A stretch of 64,000 nt of DNA from Planctomycetota bacterium (GTDB lineage: Bacteria; Planctomycetota; UBA1135; GCA-002686595), in the NCBI GenBank assembly GCA_002683825.1, contig NYUD01000091.1, positions 62,001 through 126,000 on the forward strand. Direction: 5' to 3'. The notes under the pieces were generated by a model. That model ran no database searches and had not been told where the DNA came from. It saw only the letters and a program-made list of their open reading frames with translations. Both the position numbers and the translations under genes were made by a program. Shown here one piece after another: positions 43,845 through 52,780 of this stretch. Positions within the stretch are counted from its first letter, which is position 1. Every line of letters begins with the position of its first letter.

Positions 43845-44740
43845 GTGGTTTGCGCGAGCGTCTGGAGCGGCTCTTGGCCGAGGCGAACGAGTGCGGCGAG
43901 CTCGGTCAGCTGGCCGAGATTCTGGAGAGCACTTTGGCGGACATTCGAAGCGCGGAGAGGCGCCAGCGCGAAGACGAGGAGATCCCCCGTCGTTTCGGCA
44001 TGATCGGTGAGAGCGCGCCGATGGCCGCAGTCTTTGACCTGATCGAACGAGTGGCTCCCAGCAACGTCGCGGTTCTCGTGTACGGGGAAACCGGGACCGG
44101 CAAGGAACTCGTTGCGCGGGCCCTTCACAACGCCTCTTCGAGGAAGGGGCAGACGTTTCTCGCCGAGAACTGCGCCGCGGTTCCCGCGAACCTCCTGGAG
44201 AGCGAACTCTTCGGTCACATGAAAGGCTCCTTTACCCACGCGATCGCAGATCGCAAAGGGCATTTCGTGGCCGCCGACGGGGGAACGCTATTCTTGGATG
44301 AGATCGGCGACATGCCGATGGAGATGCAGACCAAGCTCCTGCGCGTGCTGGAGACCGGCGAAATACGACCGGTTGGATCGAACGTCACGTGCAAGGTCGA
44401 TGTGCGAATCGTAGCCGCCACGCACCGTGATCTCTCGCAGATGGTGAAGGAGCGGAATTTTCGTGAAGACCTCTTCTACCGCTTGAACGTGGTCCAGATC
44501 GCACTTCCCCCGCTGCATGAACGGATTGGCGACATAGCCCACCTCGTGTGCTTCTTTTTGCAGGAATGTGCTGAAAAAGGCCGCGCTCCACGTGTGCTGG
44601 CGCCGGACGCGCTTTCCGCTCTCGAGGCCTTTGCATGGCCCGGCAACGTCCGCCAACTGGAGAATGAAATACGTAGGGCGTGTGCGCTCTCCAGCGGACG
44701 AATCGAGAAAAAGGATCTCTCTGCGGGGCTGCAGAATTGA
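43841..44740 (+). CDS. Sigma54-activator-like AAA+ ATPase with altered GAFTGA loop
   Basis: The GTG start at 43841 overlaps the helicase stop. The 299-residue protein has a short N-terminal segment and an NtrC-type AAA+ domain: [10 protein letters not shown], Walker A GETGTGKE near residue 82, [25 protein letters not shown] (Walker B), [35 protein letters not shown] and [12 protein letters not shown]. The loop that contacts sigma54, GAFTGA in activators, reads GSFTHA here (residues 128-133). No receiver, GAF or C-terminal Fis-type HTH is present. It may not activate sigma54 promoters. The next gene, an FHA membrane protein, is coupled through TTGA. Confidence 0.88.
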   Translation: MSGLRERLERLLAEANECGELGQLAEILESTLADIRSAERRQREDEEIPRRFGMIGESAPMAAVFDLIERVAPSNVAVLVYGETGTGKELVARALHNASSRKGQTFLAENCAAVPANLLESELFGHMKGSFTHAIADRKGHFVAADGGTLFLDEIGDMPMEMQTKLLRVLETGEIRPVGSNVTCKVDVRIVAATHRDLSQMVKERNFREDLFYRLNVVQIALPPLHERIGDIAHLVCFFLQECAEKGRAPRVLAPDALSALEAFAWPGNVRQLENEIRRACALSSGRIEKKDLSAGLQN

Positions 44741-46059
44741 GTAAGTTGATCGTCGAGGAAAATGGCGAGCGTCGAGTTTTCAAGCTGAGCGGAGGGGTTC
44801 TGACGGTCGGATCCGGGGCCGAGGCGCGGCTTCGGCTCACCTCGCCCGACGTGGCCGAGATCCATCTCGAACTGGAGCTTTCTGAAACCGGGATTCTCGT
44901 TCGCCCGCGCCCTGGCGTGACGCCGGCTCAGGTGTCCGGTGTTGCCATCTCACACGAGAAGTCCCTGGGGTTCGGAAAGGTGATTCAGATCGGCAGCGCT
45001 CGAGTCTGGGTCGAGGCCGAAGGGGTTCCGGCGGGTTCGGGAGCGGACGTCAGACGCTCCGGGAAGCGAGTGCTCAAGCCGAAAACCGCGCCGGTTTCGC
45101 GTTCTGTGGTCAAGCGAGGCCGTCCGCGCGTGGAGCAAGGCGCCCCCGTTTGGTTGATCACCGGTGGCATCATCACGGCGGTGGCGGTCGGGTTGATCGT
45201 CCTCAAGGTGATGTTTGACAAGAGTGTCAGGCACGAAGTCGCAGGCCTTGACGCTACGATCGCGGCGATCCGGAACCACATCCAGCTGAGCCAGCTCGAC
45301 GTCGCGGAAGAGAAGGTCGTCTGGGCGGTGGAGCGAGCCTCTCCGACCGAGCGCAGGGCCCTTGAGGCGCTGCGAGGGGAGATCGACGCAAGCAAGCGTC
45401 GCAATCAGCTGGTTGTGGCCCATCGCACCGGCTTCAAGTGGATGAAGACATACCTCGAGAATTACGGGGATCGCTATCTCGCAGGCGAGCCCGAGTCCTA
45501 CAAGGTCCGTCTGTTTGTGAAGCGCCTCTACGAGTTCAAACGTCGCTGGCCCGAACACCCACGCATCGAATGGGTCGAGCGTGAGTTACGACGCCTGGAG
45601 GGCGCGGTCGATCTCGTCTCTGCACCCACCTGGGATGACGTCGAATGGGAGGTCCGGTTCCTGGTTGCGGGCAAGCCGCGCAGCTATGCCTCGGCCTTCG
45701 CGTTGCTCGACGGAATACTCCCCAGGCTCGAGAGTGACGAGGAAATCGTCGCGCTCCGAATGCGCAAGGAAGAGCTTGTCCTGGAACGTGCGGAATACCA
45801 CAAGGATCGCCTCCGACAGGCGGAGTTCGAATACAAGGAGAACGAGGACCCGGCCATGGCCGTTTGGTGGCTCGTGAACAGCATCCTGGAATTGGGCGAT
45901 CCCGGGATGGCGGACGAGGCGGCGGAGATCCTTGTCAAGTTTCCCAACGCCGCCGGACTCCTGCTCGGATACCAAGAGAGCCATCCGGACATGTTCGAAG
46001 GTGTGCTGAAGAACGATGTGGTAAAGGCCTGGGCCGAGACGGCGGGTTTCAGTCCTTAG
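44737..46059 (+). CDS. FHA-domain membrane protein
   Basis: A TTG start at 44737 shares TTGA with the upstream stop; the resulting 440-residue protein opens [34 protein letters not shown], an FHA-type beta-sandwich (residues 1-95) with weakly kept phosphothreonine-binding residues. A Lys/Arg-rich linker precedes one transmembrane helix (PVWLITGGIITAVAVGLIVL, about 139-160). The extracytoplasmic part (about 165-440) is helical and TPR-like with no known family. FHA domains bind phosphothreonine peptides, pointing to a link with a Ser/Thr kinase. I infer signalling from the cytoplasm to the envelope. Confidence 0.8.
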   Translation: MSKLIVEENGERRVFKLSGGVLTVGSGAEARLRLTSPDVAEIHLELELSETGILVRPRPGVTPAQVSGVAISHEKSLGFGKVIQIGSARVWVEAEGVPAGSGADVRRSGKRVLKPKTAPVSRSVVKRGRPRVEQGAPVWLITGGIITAVAVGLIVLKVMFDKSVRHEVAGLDATIAAIRNHIQLSQLDVAEEKVVWAVERASPTERRALEALRGEIDASKRRNQLVVAHRTGFKWMKTYLENYGDRYLAGEPESYKVRLFVKRLYEFKRRWPEHPRIEWVERELRRLEGAVDLVSAPTWDDVEWEVRFLVAGKPRSYASAFALLDGILPRLESDEEIVALRMRKEELVLERAEYHKDRLRQAEFEYKENEDPAMAVWWLVNSILELGDPGMADEAAEILVKFPNAAGLLLGYQESHPDMFEGVLKNDVVKAWAETAGFSP

Positions 46060-46073
46060 TTGCCGAAGTGGCG

Positions 46074-47135
46074 ATGACGCTACAGCTATACGTGCTGCGC
46101 CAATTGCTTTTGGCGGTCTCGTTTTCCGCGTTGGGTATCATGCTGATCGTGTTGCCCTCGATTGCGGTGCAGGCGATTCACAAGCTGAAGGGTGCCAGCC
46201 TGTCGATGATTGTCGAGTACCTGCCGATGGTCGCCGTCATGTTGGTCCCCTACCTGCTACCCATGGCCTTCTTGCTGGGCGTCGTAGCGACCTTCGGACG
46301 TCTGGCGGCCGAGCGCGAGCTGGTTGCCATTCGCATGGCGGGGATTCACCCTGCGCGCCTGAGTTTGCCGGTGATTCTCGTTGCCCTTCTCTTGTCGGGC
46401 GGAACCGATCTGCTCCTGGCCGAGGTTTGCCCCAACTGGAAGTTCGCGCAGCGCACGTTCTTGAGGCAGTCGCAGGAGAAGATCCTGCGCGATTTCCAAC
46501 GCGGTGGCCGCTCCGAGATCGACACGGAAGGCTTCTACTTGAAGGCTGACAGGGTTGATGGAAGCAGCTACTACGGTGTGACCCTGGAGTTTGACCTCGA
46601 GGAAGAGCGTCACGTCGTCGATGCGGAAGAGGCCACCCTTGAGGTGCACGAGGACCTCCTTGTCGCCCGGCTCCAGGGGGCGCAGGTGCTCACTGAGAAC
46701 GCGAAGTTCGAAAGCGAGTCGCCAACCTTCTCCATCGCGCTCGATGACCTGTTTCCCGAAAGCCGGCTCGACCGCACGCCGGCGAAGTACCATCCCTCAT
46801 CGACCCTGCGCCGCGAGCTGGCCGAGACCGACCCCACACCCGAGCGTGCCCACGAACTGCGCTACCAGATCCACAGCCGCCACGCGCTTTCGATGACCTA
46901 CCTCCTGTTCCTGCTGCTCGGAATTCCGACGGGGATTCGGCTGCGTAGCAGCACTCAGCTGGGTGCATTCACCGGCGCGATCGGTTACGCCTTCGCCTAC
47001 TACATTCTGGCCATGCGTTTGGGTAAGGAGCTCGCCCTTGGCGGCTCGATTCCGGCTCTGGTCGCGGCCTGGTCGGCAGACGCCATCTTCCTCGTGGTCG
47101 GGATCTACATCTTCATCCGTACCCTGTGGAGATAG
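46074..47135 (+). CDS. lptF: LptF-like lipopolysaccharide export permease
   Basis: The 353-residue protein (ATG 46074) follows the YjgP/YjgQ pattern: an N-terminal QLYVLRQLLLAVSFSALGIMLIV helix, LVPYLLPMAFLLGVVATFGRLAAERELVAIRMAGI, three or so further helices, a large periplasmic beta-jellyroll section (about 130-250), and C-terminal MTYLLFLLLGIPTGIRLRSS...FAYYILAMRLGKELALGG. LptF forms a complex with LptG and the ABC ATPase LptB to extract lipopolysaccharide from the inner membrane. LptG-type gene follows 12 bases later. LptF and LptG cannot be told apart firmly by eye. Confidence 0.88.
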   Translation: MTLQLYVLRQLLLAVSFSALGIMLIVLPSIAVQAIHKLKGASLSMIVEYLPMVAVMLVPYLLPMAFLLGVVATFGRLAAERELVAIRMAGIHPARLSLPVILVALLLSGGTDLLLAEVCPNWKFAQRTFLRQSQEKILRDFQRGGRSEIDTEGFYLKADRVDGSSYYGVTLEFDLEEERHVVDAEEATLEVHEDLLVARLQGAQVLTENAKFESESPTFSIALDDLFPESRLDRTPAKYHPSSTLRRELAETDPTPERAHELRYQIHSRHALSMTYLLFLLLGIPTGIRLRSSTQLGAFTGAIGYAFAYYILAMRLGKELALGGSIPALVAAWSADAIFLVVGIYIFIRTLWR

Positions 47136-47147
47136 CGGGCTACTTCC

Positions 47148-48251
47148 ATGAATCGTCGAACGGCACTCTTCGGTCTTCTGGACCGCTACGTCGCACGGCT
47201 GTTCCTCTTGTCGTACCTGACGGCCTTCTTTCTCGTGGTGGGGCTCTTTCTCATCATCGACATGGCCACCAACCTGGATGACTACCTCTCTGCGGATGCG
47301 GAGGGGAATTCGCCCGCGGCGTCTCTCGTGATCGGTTTCTATGCCCTTCAACTGCCTTTCATCTATCTGCAGGTCTCGCCCTATGTGACGCTCATCGCCG
47401 GGATGTTTACGGCCACCAAGATGGTCCGCTATCGGGAGATCGTCGCCGCGATGAACGCCGGCTTTTCCTCCCGGCGTGCCTTTTTTTCCGTCTACTTGGG
47501 CGCCGGGATCCTGTGCGCGTGCATGTTCGGATTACGCGAGTTGGCGACCGAGTCCCTGGGTGAGTGGCGCGACAGTCTGCAGGAGCGCTTGAAGGAAAAG
47601 CGCGAACACCCGCTGTACGAGAAGTTCTCGATTTTGACGGATCGCGAGGACATCCACGTGCAGAGTTATCGCCCGGCTTCCGAGGATCGCCAGGCCGAGT
47701 GCTTGGGCCTGACCGTACGCTACCGCGAAGGCGACCGATCGGTGTCGATCTCCGCCGACCGAGCGGAATACCAAAGCGGGGGACGGTGGGCCCTCGATGG
47801 GGGACGCAAGCTCGTTTCCGATGACGAGGGCCAGCGACTTTCCCCCCACCCGGTGCTCGAGGAAATCCACTTGACTCCCGAGGACTGCTATCTCTCCTGG
47901 AAGGGCAAGGAACGGTGTTTGGACCTTTCTTTCTCGGAGACGCTGACGCTGCGCAGGCGAAGCCCCTCGACCGCCCAGTACCGGACCCTGCTTCACTATC
48001 ACCTGACACTGCCGCTGGCGGGCTTGGTCTTGCTTCTGGTGGGTCTGCCCTTTGCCCTGGGGAACCAGCGAGGGCGGGCGGGCGAGCGCGTCGCGAAGGG
48101 CTTTTTCCTGTGTGTGGCCTACTTCGCGGCGGATTTCGTGTGCCGCACCGTGGGGTTGGAGGGGCAGATCCCCCCCCTGTACGCCGGTTGGCTGCCCACC
48201 CTGTTTTTCGGCGCCCTGGGGGTCGTCCTGACCGCCTCGATGAGAACCTGA
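47148..48251 (+). CDS. lptG: LptG-like lipopolysaccharide export permease
   Basis: The 367-residue protein begins with RYVARLFLLSYLTAFFLVVGLFLIIDMATNLDDYL, then IYLQVSPYVTLIAGMFTATKMVRYREIVAAMNAGFSSRRAFFSV, the YjgP/YjgQ signature. A periplasmic section (about 130-265) is rich in beta-strands; the C-terminal helices include HLTLPLAGLVLLLVGLPFALGNQRGRAGERVAKGFFLCVAYFAADFVCR. It partners the preceding LptF-like protein. The EAA-like REIVAAMNAG loop would contact LptB, which is not in the window. Confidence 0.88.
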   Translation: MNRRTALFGLLDRYVARLFLLSYLTAFFLVVGLFLIIDMATNLDDYLSADAEGNSPAASLVIGFYALQLPFIYLQVSPYVTLIAGMFTATKMVRYREIVAAMNAGFSSRRAFFSVYLGAGILCACMFGLRELATESLGEWRDSLQERLKEKREHPLYEKFSILTDREDIHVQSYRPASEDRQAECLGLTVRYREGDRSVSISADRAEYQSGGRWALDGGRKLVSDDEGQRLSPHPVLEEIHLTPEDCYLSWKGKERCLDLSFSETLTLRRRSPSTAQYRTLLHYHLTLPLAGLVLLLVGLPFALGNQRGRAGERVAKGFFLCVAYFAADFVCRTVGLEGQIPPLYAGWLPTLFFGALGVVLTASMRT

Positions 48252-48353
48252 ATTGCCATGAAGGCGGGAAGAATCAAGAAGTGCCCGTCGTACACTCCTC
48301 AGCTTGGCCCGGATCGACCGATAAGGGTCGGGCCGCCCTGGATGGACCTTTTC

Positions 48354-49679
48354 ATGACAAGACCGAGTCGAACCGGAATCTTCTTCGCAGTGCTCTCTTG
48401 CGGCCTGGTCGCGGTGGCGCTGACTTCCTCCTGCGTCACCTCGGGTGCCACCGAGGCGGGCGAGATCAGCGATCTCGTGCGCCACGGCGACTACGAAGCC
48501 GCTCTCGACCGCGCTCAGCAGCTCGCCCGGGCCCGTCCCGACAACCGGGAGGCCCAGAACCTCTACCGCGACACGCAAATCCACGAGATGCTCTCACGTT
48601 GCCGCCAGCTCGTCTTCGACGGCCACTCCGAAGAAGGGCTTGCCATTCTCCATGAGGCCTTCGACCTGGATTCGCAGAACCCGGTGGTTGTCAGCTGGTA
48701 TCAGAAGATTCGCATGCAGCTGGCGGAAGACTGGCTGAACAAGGCCAACGAATTGCGTAATTCCGACCAACTCGATGAGGCGCGCCGGGCCTACGAAGTG
48801 TCCCTCGCCTACGTGCCGCCCCGGGGTGGTCGGGCACCCCTTCCCGGCCAACCCACGATCAAAGACGAAGCCAGGCTGGGGCTGGCCAAAGTGCTGCTCC
48901 TGCAGAGCTATCGCTCCGGTCTTTCGAAGAGCAAGTTCGATGCGGGGCTGCGGGGCTTTCGAAAGTATCTCCTCCACCAAGCGCAGCACGATTTTGCCGC
49001 CTCGGAGAACTACGACCCCACCAACGAGCGTGCGGTGGTCCGGGGCGAACAGGTCGACGTCCTTCTGGCGGAGGAACGTCTGGCCCTGGCCCAGATCTTC
49101 GAGGCCGACGGGCTTTATTTCGCTGCCCGCAACGAATACCGACTCGTCCTGCTCGTCGATCCGGATTCGGCCGAGGCGAAGGAGGGCTTGGACCGAATGG
49201 ACCGTGAGGTGCGGGTGACGGAGTCCCTGGGGGCTGCGGACATGCAGATTCGCCGCGGAAATCTGGATGTGGCAAGCGAGATCCTTGCGGAGAGCCAGGC
49301 CTTCACCAACCTCCAGGGCGATCGAGTTCAGCGGCTGGGAGGGCAGATCGAGGACAAGAACCTCGAGCTGATCTACCTGGTGGCACGCAACTTCGAGCGC
49401 GACTACCTCTACCACGAGGCCGTGGAGTCGTATGCGAGTCTGCTCGAGCTGCAGCCCTACTACGAGGATGCCACCGCTCGCAAGAAGACGATCGAAGAGT
49501 TCATCGCCCTGACCGAGGAGGCGTACGACAACGCTTCGAAGGCGACCGACGATGAGGAAGTCATCCGCTACCTGCGCCAGATTCAGGACATCTATTGGCC
49601 GGAATACCTCGATGTGCGGGAGCTTCTGGACGAGCTGGAAGCGCGCCGGCAGGATTCCGCCCAGGTGGGCAACAATTGA
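48354..49679 (+). CDS. TPR-rich lipoprotein
   Basis: From ATG 48354 the protein has 441 residues: a signal (MTRPSRTGIFFAVLSCGLVAVALTSSC) with a predicted lipidated Cys, then TPR repeats spread over the chain, for example LVRHGDYEAALDRAQQLARARPDNREAQNLY and ADGLYFAARNEYRLVLLVDPDSAEAKEGL. A coiled-coil region closes it (EEVIRYLRQIQDIYWPEYLDVRELLDELEARRQ). It is the last gene of the run and may scaffold the LptF/G complex or another envelope complex. An ATG at 48342 or 48258 would lengthen the N terminus. Confidence 0.78.
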   Translation: MTRPSRTGIFFAVLSCGLVAVALTSSCVTSGATEAGEISDLVRHGDYEAALDRAQQLARARPDNREAQNLYRDTQIHEMLSRCRQLVFDGHSEEGLAILHEAFDLDSQNPVVVSWYQKIRMQLAEDWLNKANELRNSDQLDEARRAYEVSLAYVPPRGGRAPLPGQPTIKDEARLGLAKVLLLQSYRSGLSKSKFDAGLRGFRKYLLHQAQHDFAASENYDPTNERAVVRGEQVDVLLAEERLALAQIFEADGLYFAARNEYRLVLLVDPDSAEAKEGLDRMDREVRVTESLGAADMQIRRGNLDVASEILAESQAFTNLQGDRVQRLGGQIEDKNLELIYLVARNFERDYLYHEAVESYASLLELQPYYEDATARKKTIEEFIALTEEAYDNASKATDDEEVIRYLRQIQDIYWPEYLDVRELLDELEARRQDSAQVGNN

Positions 49680-49755
49680 CCGATCGGTAGCCTCCGAGCA
49701 GCCACGAGGGGGCGGCGAATCCCGACGCGTTCCATCGGTCCGGGGCGAAGCTTCG

Positions 49756-50562
49756 CTAAGACTCGGATTCTTCCGGAGCTTCGGCCTGCGATGCCCAGGC
49801 AAGACAAAGCGCCAGGGCGGAAATGAAGGCCGTGCCACCCAGGAACAGGGGCGAGATCTTCGAGAAATTTCCCCGCCAGACGAGAGCTCCCCAGTACAGA
49901 TAGGGGAGCCAGGTGCAGGAACCGAAGATGATCCAGCGCATGCGCAGGCTGTGCGCCCACTCGTCCTGCGGTTCCCCTATCTCTTCGGGGGGCGATTTCT
50001 CATCCAGGTTGTCGAGCAGTGCCGCGGCCCGATCGAGCAACACCTGATGCAGGCGCAGCGTCCGTAGGCCAAAGGCGATCGCCCCGAGGTTGACCACGAC
50101 ACTCGCCAATCCAAGCAGCATGTGGATCCATGCGGGAATGCCGATGAAGGTGCCGTACCCCAGCACAGCGGCAGCCACGGCGCACGTGGCCGCGAGGAGC
50201 GCCGTGGGGTAGTCAAGTCGTCGCGCGAAGAACTCGTTCAATTTGTCCAGAAACGAGAGGGGCAAGGCGCGCGCGGCGATCGCTTGCTTCAGCACGCGCC
50301 CGGTTACGAGCGCGAACAGGATCAAGAGCGTGTTCTGGGCGACGCATCCGATGGCCGTGAAAAGCCCAAGCGTCAGATGGAGCTGGGTGCCTGAATGGAA
50401 GGCCCCGGTGACAAGTGTTGCCAGGAGAGCGGGCACCAGTAGGAGAGCCAGCCCCGCGTAATAGTGGGTCATCCTCATGGGTGTGCGGAAGATACCTGCA
50501 AGCCCCCGCCAGGTGCCCTCCTGGTAGGACGAATTTGGCTTGCGGGATGCGGAATCCGCCAC
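49756..50562 (-). CDS. Polytopic membrane protein of unknown function
   Basis: The 268-residue protein (GTG 50562) has about six hydrophobic helices: MTHYYAGLALLLVPALLATLVTGAF, LGLFTAIGCVAQNTLLILFALV, YPTALLAATCAVAAAVLGYGTF, IHMLLGLASVVVNLGAIAFGL, and two near the C terminus. No family is recognised; a His/Tyr-rich start of helix 1 could bind heme as in diheme cytochrome b-like proteins, but this is speculative. It is divergent from the NtrY-like kinase gene. Confidence 0.65.
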   Translation of the reverse strand: MADSASRKPNSSYQEGTWRGLAGIFRTPMRMTHYYAGLALLLVPALLATLVTGAFHSGTQLHLTLGLFTAIGCVAQNTLLILFALVTGRVLKQAIAARALPLSFLDKLNEFFARRLDYPTALLAATCAVAAAVLGYGTFIGIPAWIHMLLGLASVVVNLGAIAFGLRTLRLHQVLLDRAAALLDNLDEKSPPEEIGEPQDEWAHSLRMRWIIFGSCTWLPYLYWGALVWRGNFSKISPLFLGGTAFISALALCLAWASQAEAPEESES

Positions 50563-50728
50563 CGAGGTCCCTTGGAGCGATGGAATGGGATGTGCGTGGA
50601 TTCGGGCTACGATCTGGCCGAACGTGATTCCACCCTCCGAGCTCGGCAGTCAAAGCGGACTGCCCGCGAGAACTCCCCGTGATGCCGAGGTCTTCGACGG
50701 TATGCTCGACCCTCCGCGCCGCGGGAGT

Positions 50729-52780
50729 ATGTTTCACCGCATCTCGACCAAGCTCGTGGTGGCCGTCCTGGCCGCCGTCGTACTGCCCTTCGTGGCCTTC
50801 GCGTTCTACATGAACGAGAAGATCGCGGATCGGCTGACGCGCCATGTCGTTCAGCAGGCCCTGATGGGCCTGGTCAAGGACCTGGCCGGGCAGATCGATC
50901 GTTTCGTCGAAGAGCGCACCCGCGACCTTGAGCAGTGGGCGGAATCGCCGGTCACCCGAGGTGCGATCGAGGATCATCTTTGGGAGGTTGCGCGTGTCCG
51001 GTCCTCGGACGGCGACGAGGGAACGCCGGAGGGGATGCTGCCGCCCTGGAACGCGCGAACGATCGCTCGCTGGCGTCGAGGTGAGTTCCAGAACATCGAT
51101 TTCGACGACTTCCACCCTCACCGCGCTCGCACGACCCTGGAGTTCGATCGCTACATCAGACTGAAGGAGGTCTACGACCTCGTTCTACTGGTCGCGTCCG
51201 ACGGCAGCCTTGTGACTTGCAGTAGCGGCCGCCCCGGCGGTGCCTTGAGCGAGGAGTTTCTGGAGTTCCTCTTCGCACAGGATTTTTCGCGGGAGGAGTG
51301 GTTCCTGCGTGCCCTGCAGGGCGAGCGCATGCGTATCGATCATCACCGCTCCGCCTATTACTTCGAGGTTCCAGACGCCGACCCTGCGCGCGAATACCAG
51401 CTGGGGTTTGCCGCCCCGGTGGTGAATCCCAGGCGCGGTGGAGAGGTGCAGGGCGTGTTGTTCGCTCTGGTCAACTGGAAGTTCGTCCAGGACCTGGTGG
51501 ACGGCGAAGTTATCACTGACGCCTTCCGTGGCCTGGTCAGCGAGGACAAGAAGCCCTCACCCTACGCCTGGATTTGGGATTCCGATGCGGACACGATTCT
51601 GGGGCATCCCCAGCGTGAGCTCTACTATCAAAGTGTCAGCCGCGATGTGAAGCTGCCGCAAATGACCGAGGCAGTGCTGGCCAGCGACACCGGCTGGGGA
51701 CTCTTTCCCGAGTACACCTTCAAAGGCGAGGACAAGAACGCTGCATTCAAGCGTTGTATCGCTCTCGAGGGCGATGCCCCCGGCTGGGTGATCGGTGTCG
51801 GTATCAACAACGACGATATCTATGCCACCGCCGAGGAGCTTCGCGCTTTGCTTTTTCAAGGAACGAGCGGCGTGGTCTTGCTCTCCGTGCTCCTGACGCT
51901 CTTTATCGCCAAACGGACCACCAAGCCGATTCGCGAGTTGCAAAGAACCTCGCGGCGCGTTGCCGAAGGAGACCTCGACGCTCGTACAAAGATCAAATCG
52001 CGCGACGAGTTGGGTTCCTTGGCCGACGACTTCGACCGCATGACACGGAAGCTGAAGGAGCAACAGGAACGTATCATCAAGGCGGAAAAGGCTGCTGCGT
52101 GGCGAGAGATGGCGCGCCAGATCGCCCACGACATCAAGAACCCCTTGACGCCGATGAGCTTGTCCCTGGACCTCCTGGAACGGGCTCGTCGCGAGCGCTC
52201 CGAAGGGGTTGAGGAGATCCTCGAGCGCACGATCGAACTCATTCGTCGTCAGATCGACAACCTGCGCGAAATCGCGGGCGACTTCTACGAATTCACCGGC
52301 GGTCGCAAGCCACAGATCGAGACGATCGACCTCACGAAACTGGTAGAAGAAGTGTTGCACCTGCACGATGCCTGGGCTGTAGAGCAGGGCGTCGAGGTCC
52401 ACTTGACTTGTGTGCCGATCAATGTGACCGCCGATCTCGGCAAGCTACGACGCGTCCTGGTCAACCTTGTCACCAACGCCCTGCAGGCCATGTCGGAAGG
52501 CGGACAACTCTTTGTCGAAACGGCCCTGTCGGAGGGGGTCGCGAACCGAGCCAATCTGTCGATTCGAGACACGGGCACGGGCGTCTCCGAGGAAGTGGCT
52601 GAGCACCTGTTCGAGCCCTTTTTCACGACAAGGACCGAGGGGACCGGTTTGGGGTTGGCCATCTCGAAGCGAGTTCTCGAAGAGATGGATGGCACGATCG
52701 AGCTCGTTCCCGCAGACGGCAGGGGTACGATTGCGCGGGTGTCTCTGAAGCTGGACCGCGGGTCGACGGAGGCTCCTTGA
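50729..52780 (+). CDS. NtrY-like sensor histidine kinase
   Basis: From ATG 50729 the protein has 683 residues: a first membrane helix (about 7-28), an extracytoplasmic Cache-like sensor (about 30-365), a second helix (TSGVVLLSVLLTLFIAK), HAMP (about 395-450), then HisKA with REMARQIAHDIKNPLTPMSLSLDLLERA (phosphoacceptor His near 466) and HATPase with RVLVNLVTNALQAM (N-box), IRDTGTGVSEE (G1), FFTTRTEGTGLGLAISKR (F/G2). No response regulator is adjacent. NtrY types sense nitrogen or envelope state with NtrX; here the partner is unknown. The stop overlaps the epimerase start as TTGA. Confidence 0.93.
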   Translation: MFHRISTKLVVAVLAAVVLPFVAFAFYMNEKIADRLTRHVVQQALMGLVKDLAGQIDRFVEERTRDLEQWAESPVTRGAIEDHLWEVARVRSSDGDEGTPEGMLPPWNARTIARWRRGEFQNIDFDDFHPHRARTTLEFDRYIRLKEVYDLVLLVASDGSLVTCSSGRPGGALSEEFLEFLFAQDFSREEWFLRALQGERMRIDHHRSAYYFEVPDADPAREYQLGFAAPVVNPRRGGEVQGVLFALVNWKFVQDLVDGEVITDAFRGLVSEDKKPSPYAWIWDSDADTILGHPQRELYYQSVSRDVKLPQMTEAVLASDTGWGLFPEYTFKGEDKNAAFKRCIALEGDAPGWVIGVGINNDDIYATAEELRALLFQGTSGVVLLSVLLTLFIAKRTTKPIRELQRTSRRVAEGDLDARTKIKSRDELGSLADDFDRMTRKLKEQQERIIKAEKAAAWREMARQIAHDIKNPLTPMSLSLDLLERARRERSEGVEEILERTIELIRRQIDNLREIAGDFYEFTGGRKPQIETIDLTKLVEEVLHLHDAWAVEQGVEVHLTCVPINVTADLGKLRRVLVNLVTNALQAMSEGGQLFVETALSEGVANRANLSIRDTGTGVSEEVAEHLFEPFFTTRTEGTGLGLAISKRVLEEMDGTIELVPADGRGTIARVSLKLDRGSTEAP

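Noticed and set aside
48594-49838. Long antisense open frame opposite the TPR lipoprotein gene
   Set aside because: It mirrors a high-GC gene whose third-base bias leaves the opposite frame open; its translation has no family pattern and the sense gene is well supported.
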